A stretch of 64,000 bases of DNA from Paraescarpia echinospica (GCA_020002185.1 CM034531.1:46850602-46914601); one strand, 5' to 3'. Positions 47,695 to 59,745 are shown, numbered from the stretch's first letter. Numbers and translations are program-made. The notes: generated by a model not told the origin, from the letters alone.

Positions 47695-48364
47695 TGATCA
47701 AAGCAGTCATTTGCTGCAGCACGTTTTATAATACACAAGGCGTGAGAGAATAGGATGGTGTTGATAGCATGACATCGAGTTATCCACAGGTGGCTTACGG
47801 AACTGATTGCATGATCCGAAACAAGCGCGACATGTCGGTATTAACGCCACGGTAACACCGGCAGTAAATGTCCATGACCACCTGAGGCTAAATCGGCCTT
47901 TGAAGTCTCTCTTGGAAATTGGATAGTTCGAGGCGATTTCATTAGCAGAAAGTTAGCTCCCTGAATCCTTAGCTGTAAACAGGACCAAACTGCAAGCATA
48001 GGTTGGTATGCCGTTGGAGAGTTCTGCATGCTCGTACACAAACTCGTTGATTAGTTTCCGCCTATGCAACCATGACACTAACCTAGTTAACATTTCTAAC
48101 GCTAAACATATAAGTGATGTACCGTCAACGCGTACGACGTCTGGTGACATTCACGATGAGTTGTCTCCAACTAATCCTGTCTCTCGTTGCTTCTCTCGAC
48201 CCGTTCATCGTCAACTCGGCAGTATCCCTGATCTCGTCTATTTCGTGTGGTTTTCCTCATATTCTGTTTGGAGATAAGACTTGTAGTGCGATGACTTGAT
48301 TGACTTCTTCAATGACGGACTTGCTTGTTCTCCATCCTTTAATGACATCCAGTTGCTGTGCTGT
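47695..48364. other. No recognised gene
   Basis: Contains a 65-codon minus frame (48150-47953) with LTRLVSWLHRRKLINEFVYE. This is faintly like the region upstream of the DQ block in CXC-family proteins ('... RSKKLI-LYEHG-SISY'), but too weak to assign. Confidence 0.3.
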
Positions 48365-48835
48365 TCAACTTTTTTCGCCGCTGCACCGCTGTAACTTCAG
48401 CTTCCCCGCTGTCTTGGCTGTGAACTCATGACATCCGAACAAACACGGGGGGGGGGCAGTGCTGTTGAAAATTTTTTTTTTTTACTTCGCGTCAATTTAC
48501 CTGCTCCAGCTTCTCTACGCTTTCTCCGTTGAAGGGGGGATGCTTTGGAAAAATGTTCGCTACCACGCCGCCTATTATGGGGGGGGGGGCAGAAATCAAT
48601 ATGTCTACCCTCCAACTGCACACACCTTTCACAGTCGACAAAAATACAAATTAATCGTCTCATAAAATTTACATTTCCACCCGCCGTTGATGCTCGCCAC
48701 AAAAACAAACATTCACGCTCACATTTAATGGGGGGCAAAACCATATGTCTGCCCCCCAAAGAAATTCCAGGGGCAGCTGCCCCCTCCGTCCCCCTGTTCC
48801 CGCGTCAATACCTCCAGCACAACATTTCGTAAATA
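48365..48835. repeat. Dispersed G-rich repeat, diverged copy
   Basis: Shares CTGTAACTTCAGCTTC, two long G runs followed by GCAG, and ATATGTCTGCC with 2995-3300. It ends CAGGGGCAGCTGCCCCCTCC, CTGTTCCCGCGTC, the reverse of the GCGCGGGAAC start seen at 2998. Non-coding; the 95- and 120-codon frames over it are translations of the repeat. Confidence 0.55.
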
Positions 48836-48870
48836 GTCAGGATTGTTATGTATTTTCGTTAAATTTTTTT

Positions 48871-49520
48871 TAGATTTGCAAACCTATACATTTTTGGAAA
48901 CGTTATGATATAGTGAATCTGAAAACCAATGTTTACATTTTTTAAAGGTAGATATGACAGCCATTTTGGTTTCTTAAAATGGTGGACACTGAAAACCTGT
49001 ATTTCTCAATATCTCAGCTGCTAAACCACCCAGCTTTTTGATTTTGGTGGTTAAACCTACATATTGAGGGGCAAGGAATCCAATAGGATCAATTACAGTC
49101 ATATAAGCATAATGAAATTACTTTATGACAGTTATACATGTTATGAATGAATAATATACATTATAGCATAGCGTATAAATGCATGTTTCGTTCACTTTTT
49201 GATATTTGCAAAACTATATATTTTGGAATCATTATGGTATAATGAATCTGAAAAACAAATGTTTACATTTTTGTAAAGTATATTTGGTGGCCATCTTGGA
49301 TTTTTTTAATGGTGGACACTGAAAACCTGTATTTCTCAATATATCAGCTGCTAAAGCACCCAGCCTTTTGATTTTGGTGGCTAAACCTACATATTGAGGG
49401 GCAAGGAATCCAATAGGATCAACTACAGTTATCTAAGCATAATGAAATTACTAGTTTATGGCAGTTATACATGTTGCGACTGAACAATATACATGTAGCA
49501 TAACATATAAACGCATGTGT
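48871..49520 (+). repeat. Left repeat pair (L1, L2) flanking CXC gene 3
   Basis: Two direct copies of about 325 bp (48871-49195 and 49199-49520). Shared blocks are GAATCTGAAAAC-AA-GTTTACATTTTT, ATGGTGGACACTGAAAACCT, GTATTTCTCAATAT, TTTTGATTTTGGTGG, TAAACCTACATATTGAGGGG and AAGCATAATGAAATTACT. Both recur as reverse complements at 52175-52745 on the other side of the gene. Confidence 0.87.
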
Positions 49521-49659
49521 ACATTGGAAACAAGTATGTGCCTGTATTTTCATTTATTAACATCTTATAACTATCATACCAGCATCTCTACACAGTTGCG
49601 TGTAGTTCACATATATGTCTGGTTTGTTATAATAATGTTGTGACCCGGTATACTGCATA

Positions 49660-52182
49660 TTAGTCATCACTATCGTCATCGGATACACGATTTTCAAAGT
49701 GTGAATCATCGTCATTCTCACACTGTGCGCCACACAAGCACAGGTATGTGCATTGCAAGTCCTTGCATTTGCAGGAACACTTCTGTGATGGACAGTCTCC
49801 TTTGCATTGGCATCTTACCATCTCAATGATGGCCTTAGGTGCTGGAAGGATGTCAGTTGTGGTTGGCGTCAGCTGTCCATCAGCAGTCTTGTGGTAGCCA
49901 TTCCGCACTGGGTCCAAAGACACCTGCTGAGCAGTGCTGGCCTGGCCCCACACTCTAGCCTGCAAGTGTATTATGAATATGTGCTGGTTGAGCAACCCAA
50001 TTGTAGGTGGTTGCTTGTCACTCTCGCCATGTGTTTACAGAAGAGGTGCCATCGCAATTCTGGAATGCGCTTGATCTGGATACCATTGGAACAATATGCA
50101 GCGCATACGAATTTAGTCAAGGTAGACTGCTGATCTTCTGACTTCTAAACCATGTAACCTTGCCTATTCTTGCAAACTTCCCTGAAGAGAAAGCATGGAA
50201 TGCCGGCAATGCCTTGGCCCTTTCTGCATCGAGAGCTGTCCAGAATGGCTCAATCGGCAGCATGCCCAATGACATCGAGGTCTTCCTCGGCAGCTGATCA
50301 TCATTAACGATGATTAGCACAAGGACATCAGTGTTTGGCGAGAAGAACATCAGCTCACCATCTTCCCTTGGGCTCCTTTGTGCTGCCAAGACAGCCTAAC
50401 AGATCATTAAGCTGTATGCTTCCTCATGGTTGTTGTCTTCAAAGTAAATGTCCCTGTTGCTCAGATGCTGAAGTGATAACCAGCTTGGGGGAATCTCGGT
50501 TGTACTGTTTTTTTCAGCCGGGTACTCTATGAGATCACCTTTCGTCTGGTCATGGGATAGGAAACGGCTCATGACATGGTGATGTGTTTTATGTTGGTAT
50601 CGTGTCGCACTTGATACTGGATTGGGTCATTCCATCCATGTCTCTTCTCCCTGGTTGTACTCTTCAGTGAATCCACCTTGTAAGTGTCAAAGACTAGAAT
50701 TATTTCGTCATAACCTCTTGTGAGGTCCATGACTTTGTCAATGAAACTATCACTGAGATCCTTCACTGTCGGCATGGTTGCTTTCTTCTTCATCAGTTTC
50801 TGGATACCCACTATACCATCTACGACCGCAATCTTCCTACTTTCATGAGGACCATCAACTTCCGCAGTTGCCAAGTCCAAGGCTCTATCATCTGGTACAT
50901 TAACAAGCGTCTCGCTTGTAGCCATCTGAGAGTTATTGGTGTGAGTATCTGTTGTTGCCAACTGCTCAAGGACGTGGATGAGCTTGGACTTGTCGTTGCA
51001 TGGCAACATTGAGCCGCTTGGAACAAACAGTGCCCTTGGCGTCAGGGTGAACTCATAGTTGCTGATGCAGTGGATTCCCGCAGATCTACTGTATTGACTT
51101 GACTGCAAGCTTCTTGTTGCCAGACATGTATATATTGTGGTTTTGTTTCTTGAGAGGTGCCCACAGGCTGACATTCCCATTTATTCTCTCTGCCATATAG
51201 TGTTCGTACAGCTTCTGTCCAGTCTCGTCCATGTTCAGGATCTGTGGAATGTATTCGCATGGAATGTATGCATGAGTAATCAGGTTGAATGGCGTGTGAC
51301 CTTCAACAGCGAATGGATTGCCAAGACTCATTATGGCAGCCTTGATCTTGCTGATGGCATCATGCTCCCGCTTGACCACACTCGTGGATAGATCATGATG
51401 CTCACTAGCCTTGTTGTATTTGACATTGAACTGACCTTTGAATTCGCTTGCCGTGCACGACAGTTCGGGAAAAGCTAGGAAGAAGCGTTGTCTTGCATTG
51501 ACATTGTTGGAGATTCCGATGAGACCAGAATGAACGGATGTTCACAGGCATGGTCTGCCCCAATGGAGACAGATGGGATGGCAGTATTGGTACTTGATAT
51601 GTTGCCTAATTCAAGTTCCGTCCACGTCTCTGGATGGTCAGCCTTGAGTGAGTGCATGTCAGCTATATAACGTGGCCAGAGTCTCTTGTACTTTATTTGG
51701 TCCATAGCAAAGAACAGCTTGCTCAATACTGCTACAAAGAACCGGATCGTCGCCACTCGGTGCAGGTACATCAGCAGGGATCTGAACATGACATTCTCGG
51801 ATCTCTGTCCCTCCCACTCCTGGAATGTCTTCATGACATCATCGTCGGCCAAGGCTTGGAGTAGATGGGTGTTGGCACGTTTCACAGATTCAGCCTTGGT
51901 GTGTTTGCTCACCTGTGAGCAGGCATCTTCAATCTCGGTTGTTGCCTCCAAACACACGTCCTGGAGAACTCCTCCAGGGCCATCTCATACAGTGCCACAT
52001 ATGTGGGCAGACAGGGAGCGCTTGTAGTGTGCACACATCAGGATCTGTCTGGTTGTCGCAGAACCGGAAACATCAGCTGCTATCCAGGCATCATCTATTC
52101 CAGAATTTTCAGTGGAGGTCCCCGGGCCTCTTAAGGCAGCCATGACGACATGCAGCTCGCCCAGTCTGGGACACACTGTCAT
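49660..52182 (-). pseudogene. CXC-family element gene 3, nearly complete C-terminal two-thirds
   Basis: Minus strand, N to C: CPRLGELHVVMAALRGPGTS, SGIDDAWIAADVSG (52176-51985); EATTEIEDACSQVSKHTKAE, KLFFAMDQIKYKRLWPRYIA, IGADHACEH (51957-51475); VVKREHDAISKIKAAI, LNMDETGQKLYEHYM, SLWAPLKKQN (51379-51086); NYEFTLTPRALFVPSGSMLP, KVMDLTRGYDEIILVFDTYK, REKRHGWNDPIQYQV (51180-50569); NNHEEAYSLM (about 50420), FFSPNTDVLVLI, LPAFHAF (50389-50117); KFVCAAYC, ARVWGQAS, CQCKGDCPSQKCSCKCKDLQ (49995-49660). HEEAD has become HEEAY and is followed by a stop. Frameshifts occur between blocks, so it is inactive. The CXC tail is intact. The N-terminal third is missing, and the coding match ends exactly at the inverted repeat. 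Confidence 0.82.
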
Positions 52183-52745
52183 AAACTAGTAATTTAATTA
52201 TGCTTAGGTGACTGTAATTGATCCTATTGCATTCCTTGCCCCTCAACATGTAGGTTTAGCCACCAAAATCAAAAGACTGGGTGGCTTAGCAGCTGAGATA
52301 TTGAGAAATACAGGTTTTCAGAGACCACCATTTTAAAAATCCAAGGTGGCCGCCAAATATACCTTTAAAAATGTAAACATTGGTTTTCAGATTCATTATA
52401 TCATAACGTTTCCAAAATATATATAGTTTTGCAAATCTCAAAAAGTGAACGAAACACATGCGTTTATACGCTATGCTACATGTTTATTATTCAATCATGA
52501 AATGTATAACTGTCCTAAACTAGTAATTTCATTATGCTTAGGTGACTGTAATTGATCCTGTTTGATTCTTTCCCCCTCAATATGTAGGTTTAGCCAACAA
52601 AATCAAAAGGTTGGGTGGCTTAGCAGCTGAGATTTTGAGAAATACAGGTTTTCAATGTCCACCATTTTAAGGATCAAAGATGGCCGATATATATACCTTT
52701 AAAACATGTAAACATTGGTTTTCAGATTCATAATAATCGTAACGT
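52175..52745 (-). repeat. Right repeat pair (R1, R2) flanking CXC gene 3
   Basis: Two copies (52175-52440; 52441-52745) in reverse complement to L1/L2. Shared blocks are AAACTAGTAATTTAATTATG, CCTTGCCCCTCAACATG, AAATACAGGTTTTCA, AATGTAAACATTGGTTTTCA and ACGCTATGCTACATG. The outer end is worn; it stops near CGTAACGT, where L1 has AACGTTATGATATAG. The repeat even covers the first ATGACAGT of the adjoining open frame. Confidence 0.87.
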
Positions 52746-53366
52746 CAATCTTCTTCCTATATCTCCATAACAATTACCAGAAATATAAGTTTTTGAACCC
52801 AAGAAAATTACGCAATCCTCTACCTCCAGTTACTCATCGTCTCCTGGTTTGAACTCTTCAGTCTTCTTGTTGACCATACCATTTGACAACATCGGCGAAT
52901 TCTTTAGAAACAAGCGTAACTTCATGCAAAATGTTCTCTTTAACTAACTTGTTTTGCTCTTTCTATACATACGTCCATTTTAAACGAGAACGTGTCCTTC
53001 TAATTGCAAATAAGTAAAACATGGACATCATGGCCACATTAAAATTGCCATCCGATTATTGCTTTTCTTTCACAGACTATAATGTTGTTCAAACAGCGTC
53101 TTTCAAACTTAACCCTACATACAAGTGATGTCAGATGTTATTGCAGTACAAGTAGAGACAAGTCTCGACTATGATGAGTGAAGGACATCATAGATGTCTT
53201 CGAAATGGATACAGCAGCTGGTTGAACAGCAAGAAAAAAAACGACGGTTTCGCAAGAAACTTGGGCATCAACAGTATGATATTCCAATTGAAAATGTAAT
53301 TAATGCGAGTTTACTTTGTTTAGAATATATAACACTGCGTAAGAGAATATCGATGGGAAGTGGTAA
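52746..53366. other. Unassigned spacer with one small frame
   Basis: The plus frame 53194-53430 has KWIQQLVEQQEKKRRFRKKL and LLCLEYITLRKRI, Lys/Arg-rich and helix-like, but its last third is translated 44-bp satellite. No family recognised. It could be the decayed start of a real exon interrupted by the array, or chance. Confidence 0.35.
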
Positions 53367-56300
53367 CCCTGTACTTGAATACATGATCAGTGGTGCAGTG
53401 GCTAGAGCTTCCCTAAACTTGAATACATGATCAGTGGTGCAGTGGCTAGAGCTTCCCTATACTTGAATACATGATCAGCGGTGCAGTGGCTAGAGCTTCC
53501 CTAAACTTGAATACATGATCAGCGGTGCAGTGGCTAGAGCTTCCCTATACTTGAATACATGATCAGTAGTGCAGTGGCTAGAGCATCCCTGTACTTGAAT
53601 ACATGATCAGTGGTGCAGTGGCTAGAGCTTCCCTAAACTTGAATACATGATCAGTGGTGCAGTGGCTAGAGCTTCCCTATACTTGAATACATGATCAGCG
53701 GTGCAGTGGCTAGAGCTTCCCTAAACTTGAATACATGATCAGCGGTGCAGTGGCTAGAGCTTCCCTATACTTGAATACATGATCAGTAGTGCAGTGGCTA
53801 GAGCTTCCCTGTACTTGAATACATGATCAGTGGTGCAGTGGCTAGAGCTTCCCTAAACTTGAATACATGATCAGTGGTGCAGTGGCTAGAGCTTCCCTAT
53901 ACTTGAATACATGATCAGCGGTGCAGTGGCTAGAGCTTCCCTAAACTTGAATACATGATCAGCGGTGCAGTGGCTAGAGCTTCCCTATACTTGAATACAT
54001 GATCAGTAGTGCAGTGGCTAGAGCATCCCTGTACTTGAATACATGATCAGTGGTGCAGTGGCTAGAGCTTCCCTATACTTGAATACATGATCATTAGTGC
54101 AGTGGCTAGAGCTTCCCTATACTTGAATACGTGATCAGTGGTGCAGTGGCTAGAGCATCCCTGTTCTTGAATACATGATCAGCGGTGCAGTGGCTAGAGC
54201 TTCCCTATACTTGAATACGTGATCAGTGGTGCAGTGGCTAGAGCTTCCCTGTACTTGAATACATGATCAGTAGTATAGTGGCTAGAGCTTCCCTATACTT
54301 GAATACGTGATCAGTGGTGCAGTGGCTAGAGCATCCCTGTTCTTGAATACATGATCAGCGGTGCAGTGGTTAGAGCTTCCCTGTAATTGAATACATGATT
54401 AGCGATGCAGTAGCTAGAGATTCCCTATACTTGAATATATGATCAGTGGTGCAGTGGCTAGAGCTTCCATATACTTGAATACATGATCAGTGGTGCAGTG
54501 GTTAGAGCTTCCCTATACTTGAATACATGATCAGTGGTGCAGTGGTTAGAGCTTCCCTATACTTGAATGCATGATTAGCGATGCAGTGGCTAGAGCTTCC
54601 CTGTACTTGAATACATGATCAGTGGTGCAGTGGCTAGAGCTTCCATATACTTGAATACATTATCAGTGGTGCAGTGGCTAGAGCTTCCATATACTTGAAT
54701 ACATTATCAGTGGTGCAGTGGCTAGAGCTTCCATATACTTGACTACATGATCAGCGGTGCAGTGGCTAGAGCTTCCATATACTTGAATACATGATCAGTG
54801 GTGCAGTGGTTAGAGCTTCCATATACTTGAATACATGATCAGTGGTGCAGTGGTTAGAGCTTCCCTATACTTGAATACATGATTAGCGATGCAGTGGCTA
54901 GAGCTTCCCTGTACTTGAATACATGATCAGCGGTGTAGTGGCTAGAGCTTCCATATACTTGAATACATGATCATTGGTGCAGAGGCTAGAGCTTCCATAT
55001 ACTTGAATACATGATCAGCGGCGCAGTGGTTAGAGCTTCCCTGTACTTGAATACATGATCAGCGGTGCAATGGCTAGAGCTTCCCTGTACTTGAATACAT
55101 GATCAGTGGTGCAGTGATTAGAGCTTCCCTATACTTGAATACGTGATCAGTGGTGCAGTGGTTAGAGCTACCCTATACTTAAATACATGATCAGTGGTGC
55201 AGTGGTTAGAGTTTTCCTATACTTGAATACATGATCAGTGGTGCAGTGGTTAGAGCTTCCCTATACTTGAATACATGATCAGTGGTGCAGTGGTTAGAGC
55301 TTCCCTATACTTGAATACGTGATCAGTGGTGCAGTGGCTAGGGCTTCTCTATACTTGAATACATGATCAGTGGTGCAGTGATTAGAGCTTCCCTATACTT
55401 GAATACGTGATCAGTGGTGCAGTGGTTAGAGCTTCCTTATACTTAAATACATGATCAGTGGTGCAGTGGTTAGAGCTTTCCTATACTTGAATACATGATC
55501 AGTGGTGCAGTGGTTAGAGCTTCCCTATACTTGAATACATGATCAGTGGTGCAGTGGTTAGAGCTTCCCTATACTTGAATACGTGATCAGTGGTGCAGTG
55601 GCTAGAGCTTCTCTATACTTGAATACATGATCAGTGGTGCAGTGGTTAGAGCTTCCCTGTACTTGAATACATGATCAGCGGTGCAATGGCTAGAGCTTCC
55701 CTGTACTTGAATACATGATCAGTGCTGCAATGGTTAGAGCTTCCCTGTACTTGAATACATGATCGGTGGTGCAGTGGTTAGGGCTTCCATATACTTGAAT
55801 ACATGATCAGTGGTGCAGTGGCTAGAGCTTCCATATACTTGAATACATGATCAGTGGTGCAGTGGTTAGAGCTTCCCTATACTTGAATACATGATCAGTG
55901 GTGCAGTGGTTAGAGCTTCCCTGTACTTGAATACGTGATCAGCGGTGCAATGGCTAGAGCTTCCCTGTACTTGAATACATGATCAGTGGTGCAGTGATTA
56001 GAGCTTCCCTATACTTGAATACGTGATCAGTGGTGCAGTGGTTAGAGCTTCCCTATACTTAAATACATGATCAGTGGTGCAGTGGTTAGAGCTTTCCTAT
56101 ACTTGAATACATGATCAGTGGTGCAGTGGTTAGAGCTTCCCTATACTTGAATACATGATCAGTGGTGCAGTGGTTAGAGCTTCCCTATACTTGAATACAT
56201 GATCAGTGGTGCAGTGGCTAGAGCTTCCCTGTACTTGAATACATGATCAGCGGTGCAATGGCTAGAGCTTCCCTGTACTTGAATACATGATCAGTGGTGC

Positions 56301-57987
56301 AATGGTTAGAGCTTCCCTGTACTTGAATACATGATCAGTGGTGCAGTGGTTAGGGCTTCCATATACTTGAATACATGATCAGTGGTGCAGTGGCTAGAGC
56401 TTCCCTGTACTTGAATACATGATCAGTGGTGCAGTGGCTAGAGCTTCCCTGTACTTGAATACATGATCAGTGGTGCAGTGGCTAGAGCTTCCCTGTACTT
56501 GAATACATGATCAGTGGTGCAGTGGCTAGAGCTTCCCTGTACTTGAATACATGATCAGTGGTGCAGTGGCTAGAGCTTCCCTGTACTTGAATACATGATC
56601 AGTGGTGCAGTGGCTAGAGCTTCCCTGTACTTGAATACATGATCAGTGGTGCAGTGGCTAGAGCTTCCCTGTACTTGAATACATGATTAGTGGTGCAGTG
56701 GCTAGAGCTTCCCTGTACTTGAATACATGATCAGTAGTACAGTGGCTAGAGCTTCCCTATACTTGAATACGTGATCAGTGGTGCAGTGGCTAGAGCATCC
56801 CTGTTCTTGAATACATGATCAGCGGTGCAGTGGTTAGAGCTTCCCTGTAATTGAATACATGATTAGCGATGCAGTAGCTAGAGATTCCCTATACTTGAAT
56901 ATATGATCAGTGGTGCAGTGGCTAGAGCTTCCATATACTTGAATACATGATCAGTGGTGCAGTGGTTAGAGCTTCCCTATACTTGAATACATGATCAGTG
57001 GTGCAGTGGTTAGAGCTTCCCTATACTTGAATGCATGATTAGCGATGCAGTGGCTAGAGCTTCCCTGTACTTGAATACATGATCAGTGGTGCAGTGGCTA
57101 GAGCTTCCATATACTTGAATACATTATCAGTGGTGCAGTGGCTAGAGCTTCCATATACTTGACTACATGATCAGCGGTGCAGTGGCTAGAGCTTCCATAT
57201 ACTTGAATACATGATCAGTGGTGCAGTGGTTAGAGCTTCCATATACTTGAATACATGATCAGTGGTGCAGTGGTTAGAGCTTCCCTATACTTGAATACAT
57301 GATTAGCGATGCAGTGGCTAGAGCTTCCCTGTACTTGAATACATGATCAGCGGTGTAGTGGCTAGAGCTTCCATATACTTGAATACATGATCATTGGTGC
57401 AGAGGCTAGAGCTTCCATATACTTGAATACATGATCAGCGGCGCAGTGGTTAGAGCTTCCCTGTACTTGAATACATGATCAGCGGTGCAATGGCTAGAGC
57501 TTCCCTGTACTTGAATACATGATCAGTGGTGCAGTGATTAGAGCTTCCCTATACTTGAATACGTGATCAGTGGTGCAGTGGTTAGAGCTTCCCTATACTT
57601 AAATACATGATCAGTGGTGCAGTGGTTAGAGCTTTCCTATACTTGAATACATGATCAGTGGTGCAGTGGTTAGAGCTTCCCTATACTTGAATACATGATC
57701 AGTGGTGCAGTGGGTAGAGCTTCCCTATACTTGAATACGTGATCAGTGGTGCAGTGGCTAGAGCTTCTCTATACTTGAATACATGATCAGTGGTGCAGTG
57801 GTTAGAGCTTCCCTGTACTTGAATACATGATCAGTGGTGCAGTGGCTAGAGCTTCCCTGTACTTGAATACATGATCAGTGGTGCAGTGGCTAGAGCTTCC
57901 CTGTACTTGAATACATGATCAGTGGTGCAGTGGCTAGAGCTTCCCTGTACTTGAATTCATGATCAGTGGTGCAGTGGCTAGAGCTTC
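53367..57987. repeat. 44-bp satellite, 105 copies, from a SINE head
   Basis: GCTAGAG recurs from 53401 to 57977, exactly 104 periods of 44 bp, so there is no net insertion or deletion. Core pieces are CTTGAATACATGATCAG and TGGTGCAGTGGCTAGAGC. The second is the D-arm/A-box part of the tRNA-like head of the SINE that closes the array. Higher-order structure: a 5-unit (220-bp) block recurs at 53561, 53781 and 54001, and a 56-unit (2464-bp) segment is duplicated (CTGTAATTGAATACATGATT at 54381 and 56845). Confidence 0.96.
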
Positions 57988-58200
57988 GGACTATCGACCG
58001 AGAGAACCCGGGTTCGAATTATGTGATGTGGTGTCGAACCTTGGATAAGTTCGTTTACTCTACGTTGCTCCAGTTCACTCAACTGTGTGAATGAATGGCT
58101 ATAGACAGTGATGGGTATTTGTGTACGAATAGTCTTCCCGCATTAATGCGTGGCTGAATGCGTCCCAGAGTAGTCGCGATGGTATTCGATTGAATAGGTC
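57960..58200 (+). mobile_element. tRNA-derived SINE, complete head
   Basis: TGGTGCAGTGGCTAGAGC (A box), an anticodon-arm-like TCGGACTATCGACCGA, then GAACCCGGGTTCGAATT with a B box at 58009-58019. The body follows with ACCTTGGATAAGTTCG, GTTGCTCCAGTTCACTCAAC and GTGTGAATGAATGGC, a layout common in animal SINEs. Its 5' end is continuous with the last 44-bp unit, and the 3' end passes into the TG tract. The B box is absent from the satellite units, so only this copy has a full Pol III promoter. Confidence 0.8.
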
Positions 58201-58236
58201 TGCCAGTGAGTGTATGCGTGCGAGCGTGCGTATGTG

Positions 58237-58385
<149 letters not shown>

Positions 58386-58664
58386 AATTGGATTCTTATT
58401 CGTATCTGAATAATATGTTTTGTTTATGTGTCAAGCAATATTCCTTGTTTTTTAGTAGGCTTCACTTTTAAAAAGCAAATCACTCGTTGACATTCGCGCG
58501 CCATCAAGTGAACTGAGCACCACTCAATTCTCAGGTACGAGAAATGCCCTCTGGAAAATCCATGCGTATCAATAACGTAAATAACTCGAGTTTATATAAG
58601 TAAATAACAATCACATGATATTCATAGTTGTGTTTTCTGAAATACATCGCCAATTGGTAGATGA

Positions 58665-58945
58665 GAAGCCAATGATCCAAAAGAGCCAATGATCCAAGGA
58701 AGCCAATGATCCAAGGAAGCCAATGATCCAAGGAAGTCAATGATCCAAGGAAGCCATGATCCAAGGAAGCCAATGATCCAAGGAAGCCAGTGATCCAAGG
58801 AAGCCAATGATCCAAGGAAACCAATGATCCACGGAAGCCAATAATGCAAGGAAGCCAATGATCCAAGGAAGCCAGTGATCCAGGGAAGTCAATGATCCAA
58901 GGAAGCCAATGATCCAAGGAAGCCAGTGATCCAAGGAAGCGAATG
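58665..58945. repeat. 17-bp minisatellite
   Basis: About 16 copies of CCAATGATCCAAGGAAG with a few 16-bp and point variants. Since 17 is not a multiple of 3, all three minus frames read through as LDHWLPWIIGFLGS-like repeats; these are not proteins. Confidence 0.95.
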
Positions 58946-59660
58946 AACATAGAAAGAAGCGATTGTACTCCGGCGCCTCAGGGGAAATGCACGTACAATA
59001 ATCCAAATGTAATGTATTGATGGATAGATAGACCTTGCAATCAGTCCATCGTTTTCTTCATCATCGTCTTCACCTTCATCCGTTGTCTTATCCGTAGCGA
59101 CCGCAGTTTTCCCTTCAATCTAAATATCGCGTGTATCAGTGAAACATGTAAAGTGATTTAAAGCTGGTTTGATTCGTACTATTGGTAAGTTAGGAACCGA
59201 GACAATCCGATGTACGTAATGACAGCTTAGACAGTTATCCCGTTTGCGAGATGATTTATTCCCCTTGCACCCACGCTACTTAGAGGTTACCTGCGACGTT
59301 TGGTGTCTTATCCGACTTGCATATATTTATAACTTCCTTCCAGTATGTCGGGTGCTATATTTACGATTGCAGAACTATTTCAGGAAACGGCAGGGTGGTT
59401 CATCGGCCTGGAGATCGAACCCCCTTCCGGATTACAAAAAAAAGAGTATCAAGAGTATTGAGCGACCGAACCAGCCAATTCAGTTATCTATTTTGTTTAT
59501 TCGGCTAAATTATATAACGTATTCGAATATTTTAAAAAGTATTCGTTGTCCGAACATTTTCAAAGTTTGCAAAGTACAGCCTCGAACTGTTATATAACAC
59601 GACTATATTGGCCAAGTCGACAACGTCCTGTCTTGAAAAGTATTGGTCGCAGCACATCAA
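58946..59660. other. No recognised gene
   Basis: Only short frames without motifs (59244-59597 plus). On the minus strand at 59390-59425, GGGTTCGATCTCCAGGCCG resembles a tRNA B box, but there is no A box at the right distance. Confidence 0.4.
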
Positions 59661-59745
59661 TGGCTGTAGTATATCAATCCATGGTTGACAATCTATGGTT
59701 GACAGTCCATGGCTGACAATCTATGGTTGACAGTTTGCACATTTA
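59661..59745. repeat. 16-bp short tandem repeat
   Basis: About four copies of ATGGTTGACAATCT / ATGGCTGACAGTCC variants. Confidence 0.7.

Noticed and set aside
47953..48150. Fourth CXC-family fragment (LTRLVSWLHRRKLINEFVYE)
   Set aside because: The resemblance to the region upstream of the DQ block is too short and weak to claim without an alignment.
53194..53430. Basic 78-codon protein next to the 44-bp array
   Set aside because: Its C-terminal third is satellite sequence, and there is no family match.
58531..59006. LDHWLPWIIGF-repeat 'protein' of up to 139 codons
   Set aside because: A 17-bp satellite is open in all minus frames; period 17 is not a multiple of 3, so the three readings are the same repeat.
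59390..59425. tRNA-like B box on the minus strand (GGGTTCGATCTCC)
   Set aside because: No A box or cloverleaf partner was found; a single B-box match is common by chance.
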